This document shows positions 61,940-64,000 of a DNA stretch of 64,000 nucleotides, one piece after another (position 1 is the stretch's first letter; each line of letters starts with the position of its first letter). The notes beneath the pieces are model-generated. The model did not search any database. It saw only the letters and a list, made by a program, of their open reading frames with translations, and was not told the DNA's origin. The stretch is from positions 1-64,000 of the forward strand of contig NZ_CAMDCK010000011.1 of NCBI RefSeq assembly GCF_945890115.1, written 5' to 3'. The stretch comes from Sphingorhabdus sp. EL138. Its GTDB lineage: Bacteria > Pseudomonadota > Alphaproteobacteria > Sphingomonadales > Sphingomonadaceae. The position numbers and the translations under genes were made by a program.

Positions 61940-63076
61940 ATGGCGGTATTAGAGCTTACAGATAAACCTTTCTTCGCGGACAAGAACCGCGCTTTTTGGA
62001 ACTTGCACTCGGCCGGCTGGGCAGGCGCGGTCATTCTGCGCGCTGCGTCGGGTATTGCGCAGGGGCAGCCCGTCAGCTTCTTGGTGCCAATCCTGATTTC
62101 TGCGGTGACAGGCTATTCGATCACGCTGCTTCTCTCGGTGATATACCGATTTTTGATTGGCCAGCGGCCGTTTATCACATGGAGCCTGACCTTCGTGTCG
62201 GTCTCACTCGCGACGCTTGGCTATGCCTATTTGGACGTTTGGGTGCTTCAAACCATTCGTGATGGGGTCGATGAAACGCCCTTTGCGCAATTGTGGCTGG
62301 CGGCGATTTACATCAACTCGGTGCTGCTGGCGGCTTGGTCCGCTCTATATTACGCCATCAATTATTTCGTGCGCGCGGAAGAGCAAGCCGACCAGATGAT
62401 GCGGCTGGAGGCGCAGGCGACCAGCGCGCAGCTGACGATGCTGCGTTATCAGCTTAACCCCCATTTCCTGTTCAATACATTGAATAGCATATCGACCCTG
62501 GTGCTGTTGAAACAGACGGACCAAGCCAATGCGATGCTGTCGCGGTTGTCTTCCTTCCTGCGCTTCACCCTCATCAACGAAGCGGCTGCGAAAGTACCGC
62601 TGACTCAGGAAATTGAGACGTTAAAATTATATCTCGATATTGAAAAAATGCGGTTTGAAGAACGCTTGCGGACATATTTCATCATCGAGCCTGCGGTAGA
62701 AAATGCATTGGTTCCGTCGCTGTTGCTGCAGCCACTTGTGGAAAATGCCATCAAATATGCCGTCACGCCCAAGGAAGAGGGCGCTGATATTTCTGTGACC
62801 GCTCAACTCGTCGGCCAAAGGGTGCGGATCACCGTTTCGGACACGGGCCCGGGCTTGCAGCCGGGGCAACAAGACCACAGCCTGTCCACAGGCGTCGGTA
62901 TGGCGAACACGCGTGAGCGTTTGTTGCAGGCCTATGGCGAGAACCAACGCTTTGAACATTATGTAAAAGCTGGCGGAGGGTTTGAGGTTTTGTTGGAACT
63001 CCCGTATCAAAGCAGGATTACAGCAGGGGAAGACAATCAAGCGGGGGCGCAACGGCAAGGAAAGATATCCGCATGA
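61940..63076 (+). CDS. LytS-like sensor histidine kinase
   Basis: The 378-residue membrane kinase has four hydrophobic segments in the first 145 residues and no extracellular sensor domain. The His_kinase domain has the phosphoacceptor H175 in LNPHFLFNTLNSI and a HATPase_c part with LLLQPLVENAIKYAV and DTGPGLQ. This is the LytS/YehU family, which signals to LytTR regulators. The partner follows with a four-base overlap. A start GTG/ATG at 61940 begins MAVLELTDKP. Confidence 0.92.
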   Translation: MAVLELTDKPFFADKNRAFWNLHSAGWAGAVILRAASGIAQGQPVSFLVPILISAVTGYSITLLLSVIYRFLIGQRPFITWSLTFVSVSLATLGYAYLDVWVLQTIRDGVDETPFAQLWLAAIYINSVLLAAWSALYYAINYFVRAEEQADQMMRLEAQATSAQLTMLRYQLNPHFLFNTLNSISTLVLLKQTDQANAMLSRLSSFLRFTLINEAAAKVPLTQEIETLKLYLDIEKMRFEERLRTYFIIEPAVENALVPSLLLQPLVENAIKYAVTPKEEGADISVTAQLVGQRVRITVSDTGPGLQPGQQDHSLSTGVGMANTRERLLQAYGENQRFEHYVKAGGGFEVLLELPYQSRITAGEDNQAGAQRQGKISA

Positions 63077-63873
63077 GCATTCGTACAATATTGGTCGACG
63101 ATGAAAAGCTGGCCATTCAGGGTCTCGAATTACGGCTTCAACCTTTTGAGGATATCGAAATTGTGGCCACCTGCCACAATGGTCGCGAGGCCATTCGCAA
63201 GATCAAGACGTTAAAACCCGACTTGGTTTTCCTCGATATTCAAATGCCCGGATTTGACGGCTTTTCGGTTGTGCAAGGGGTGATGGACATCGACCCACCC
63301 TTGTTCGTATTTGTGACCGCATATTCCGAACATGCCATTAAGGCGTTTGAGGCGCAGGCCATTGATTATCTGATGAAACCGGTGGAACCCGAACGGCTGG
63401 CCGATACTATGGACCGTGTGCGCGGTAGGCTGTCCGACAAGCGGACATCGGAAGAGCTTGACCGCTTGCGCACTGTTATCAACGAAGTTGCGCCAGATGC
63501 GGCGGACAATTTGGGGTCATTGGATGACGATCTGGCATCCACCCGCTTTGAAAAGCTGATCAATATCAAAGATCGCGGCCAAATTTTCCGCGTCGATGTC
63601 GCAAGCATTGAACGCATTGATGCGGCGGGTGATTATATGTGCATTTATACCGCCGATAATTCCTTGATCTTGCGAGAGACCATGAAGGATTTGGAAAAGC
63701 GGCTCGACCCGCGCACCTTCCAACGTGTGCACCGTTCCACGATCGTCAATTTGGATCAGGTCCGCCAAGTGAAGCCGCATACCAATGGCGAATGCTTTTT
63801 GGTGCTGGAATCAGGCGCGCAAGTGAAGGTCAGCCGGTCGTATCGTGACGTCGTCGCCCGTTTCGTCCATTAA
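63073..63873 (+). CDS. LytTR-family response regulator
   Basis: The 266-residue protein has a receiver domain (residues about 4-115) with phosphoacceptor D55 in LVFLDIQMPG, T82 and K102, and a C-terminal LytTR DNA-binding domain (about 155-262) with FQRVHRSTIVNLDQV. It is the cognate regulator of the LytS-like kinase, its ATG overlapping the kinase stop. LytTR regulators bind a pair of 9-bp repeats, but none was identified here. The next gene, dienelactone hydrolase, may be a target. Confidence 0.94.
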   Translation: MSIRTILVDDEKLAIQGLELRLQPFEDIEIVATCHNGREAIRKIKTLKPDLVFLDIQMPGFDGFSVVQGVMDIDPPLFVFVTAYSEHAIKAFEAQAIDYLMKPVEPERLADTMDRVRGRLSDKRTSEELDRLRTVINEVAPDAADNLGSLDDDLASTRFEKLINIKDRGQIFRVDVASIERIDAAGDYMCIYTADNSLILRETMKDLEKRLDPRTFQRVHRSTIVNLDQVRQVKPHTNGECFLVLESGAQVKVSRSYRDVVARFVH

Positions 63874-63883
63874 GGAATTAGGC

Positions 63884-64000
63884 ATGACGCCAGCCAATAC
63901 GCCAACCCGCATGAAGGCTAGCGACTTTCATCCTTATATCCTCGAAATCTTTGATGGCTATGTCCATGGCAAGATGACCAAGCGGGAATTCATGCGTGAG
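63884..64000 (+). CDS. Dienelactone hydrolase family protein, N-terminal part
   Basis: The open frame starts at ATG 63884, after AAGGAATTAGGC, and continues past the window end. The 39 visible residues include FHPYILEIFDGYVHGKMTKR, which resembles the N-terminal extension of a dienelactone hydrolase subgroup (a Tat-like region REFMRE follows). The alpha/beta-hydrolase catalytic domain is outside the window, so the family call depends on this short segment. It lies 10 bases after the response regulator. Confidence 0.6.
   Translation, partial: MTPANTPTRMKASDFHPYILEIFDGYVHGKMTKREFMRE

Overview
The window reads as chromosomal DNA of an aerobic, carotenoid-pigmented alphaproteobacterium, most likely family Sphingomonadaceae (a Sphingorhabdus- or Sphingopyxis-like organism). 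This is inferred from the crtY-crtI-crtB operon, a TonB-dependent receptor, the large NAD-dependent glutamate dehydrogenase, QueE of the CX14CX2C type, HslVU, many GTG/TTG starts with 4-nt overlaps, and dense families of intergenic palindromes. No sequence search was possible.

Layout. 1-440: the 3' end of an IS481/IS3-type transposase next to a truncated M28 peptidase, so the left edge is a transposition scar. 640-3105: a small membrane protein, a secreted fasciclin protein, then about 1.1 kb of repeats and possible micro-ORFs. 3106-7028: queC-queE, a membrane protein, pmbA and an inositol-monophosphatase-family gene. 7220-11445 (minus strand): crtY-crtI-LOG-crtB as one overlapping operon. 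11624-14787: a metallo-beta-lactamase-fold protein, a sterol-desaturase-family hydroxylase, a DUF2141 protein and MipA/OmpV. 14875-17121: TPP riboswitch, a 59-aa ORF and thiC. 17130-18420: higBA and a repeat-flanked hypothetical gene. 18432-24000: DUF188, an orphan Stealth protein, a cold-shock gene with a bidirectional terminator, small zinc and membrane proteins, and a flavin monooxygenase.

24085-39467 is mostly housekeeping: leucyl aminopeptidase, NlpC/P60, argC, map, a CinA-N-like protein, an M16 peptidase, hslVU, a nitrilase-family protein, an EamA transporter and polA. 39498-46878: DUF2171, a TonB-dependent receptor, pheA, a membrane-anchored cytochrome c, a second LOG protein, extensin-like lipoprotein, and an msrQ-PepSY pair. 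46920-52390: a serC-type leader RNA candidate followed by serC, serA, hisZ and purA. 52387-64000: an MFS transporter, a methyltransferase, a dicarboxylate/glutamate symporter divergent from NAD-glutamate dehydrogenase, a 41-aa basic protein, an HD-domain protein, a LytS/LytTR two-component pair and the start of a dienelactone hydrolase.

Working together: crt genes make cyclised carotenoid, possibly modified by the nearby hydroxylase; serC/serA make serine under a probable RNA leader; thiC makes the thiamine pyrimidine under TPP control; the symporter and glutamate dehydrogenase could form a uptake-and-catabolism pair. The most unusual signals are regulatory and architectural: Shine-Dalgarno-sequestering hairpins before the thiC leader ORF and before serC, a probably leaderless higBA promoter, a LOG enzyme inside the carotenoid operon, an orphan hypothetical gene framed by two covarying palindromes, and several families of dispersed palindromic repeats. 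I saw no tRNA, rRNA, CRISPR array or intact prophage.
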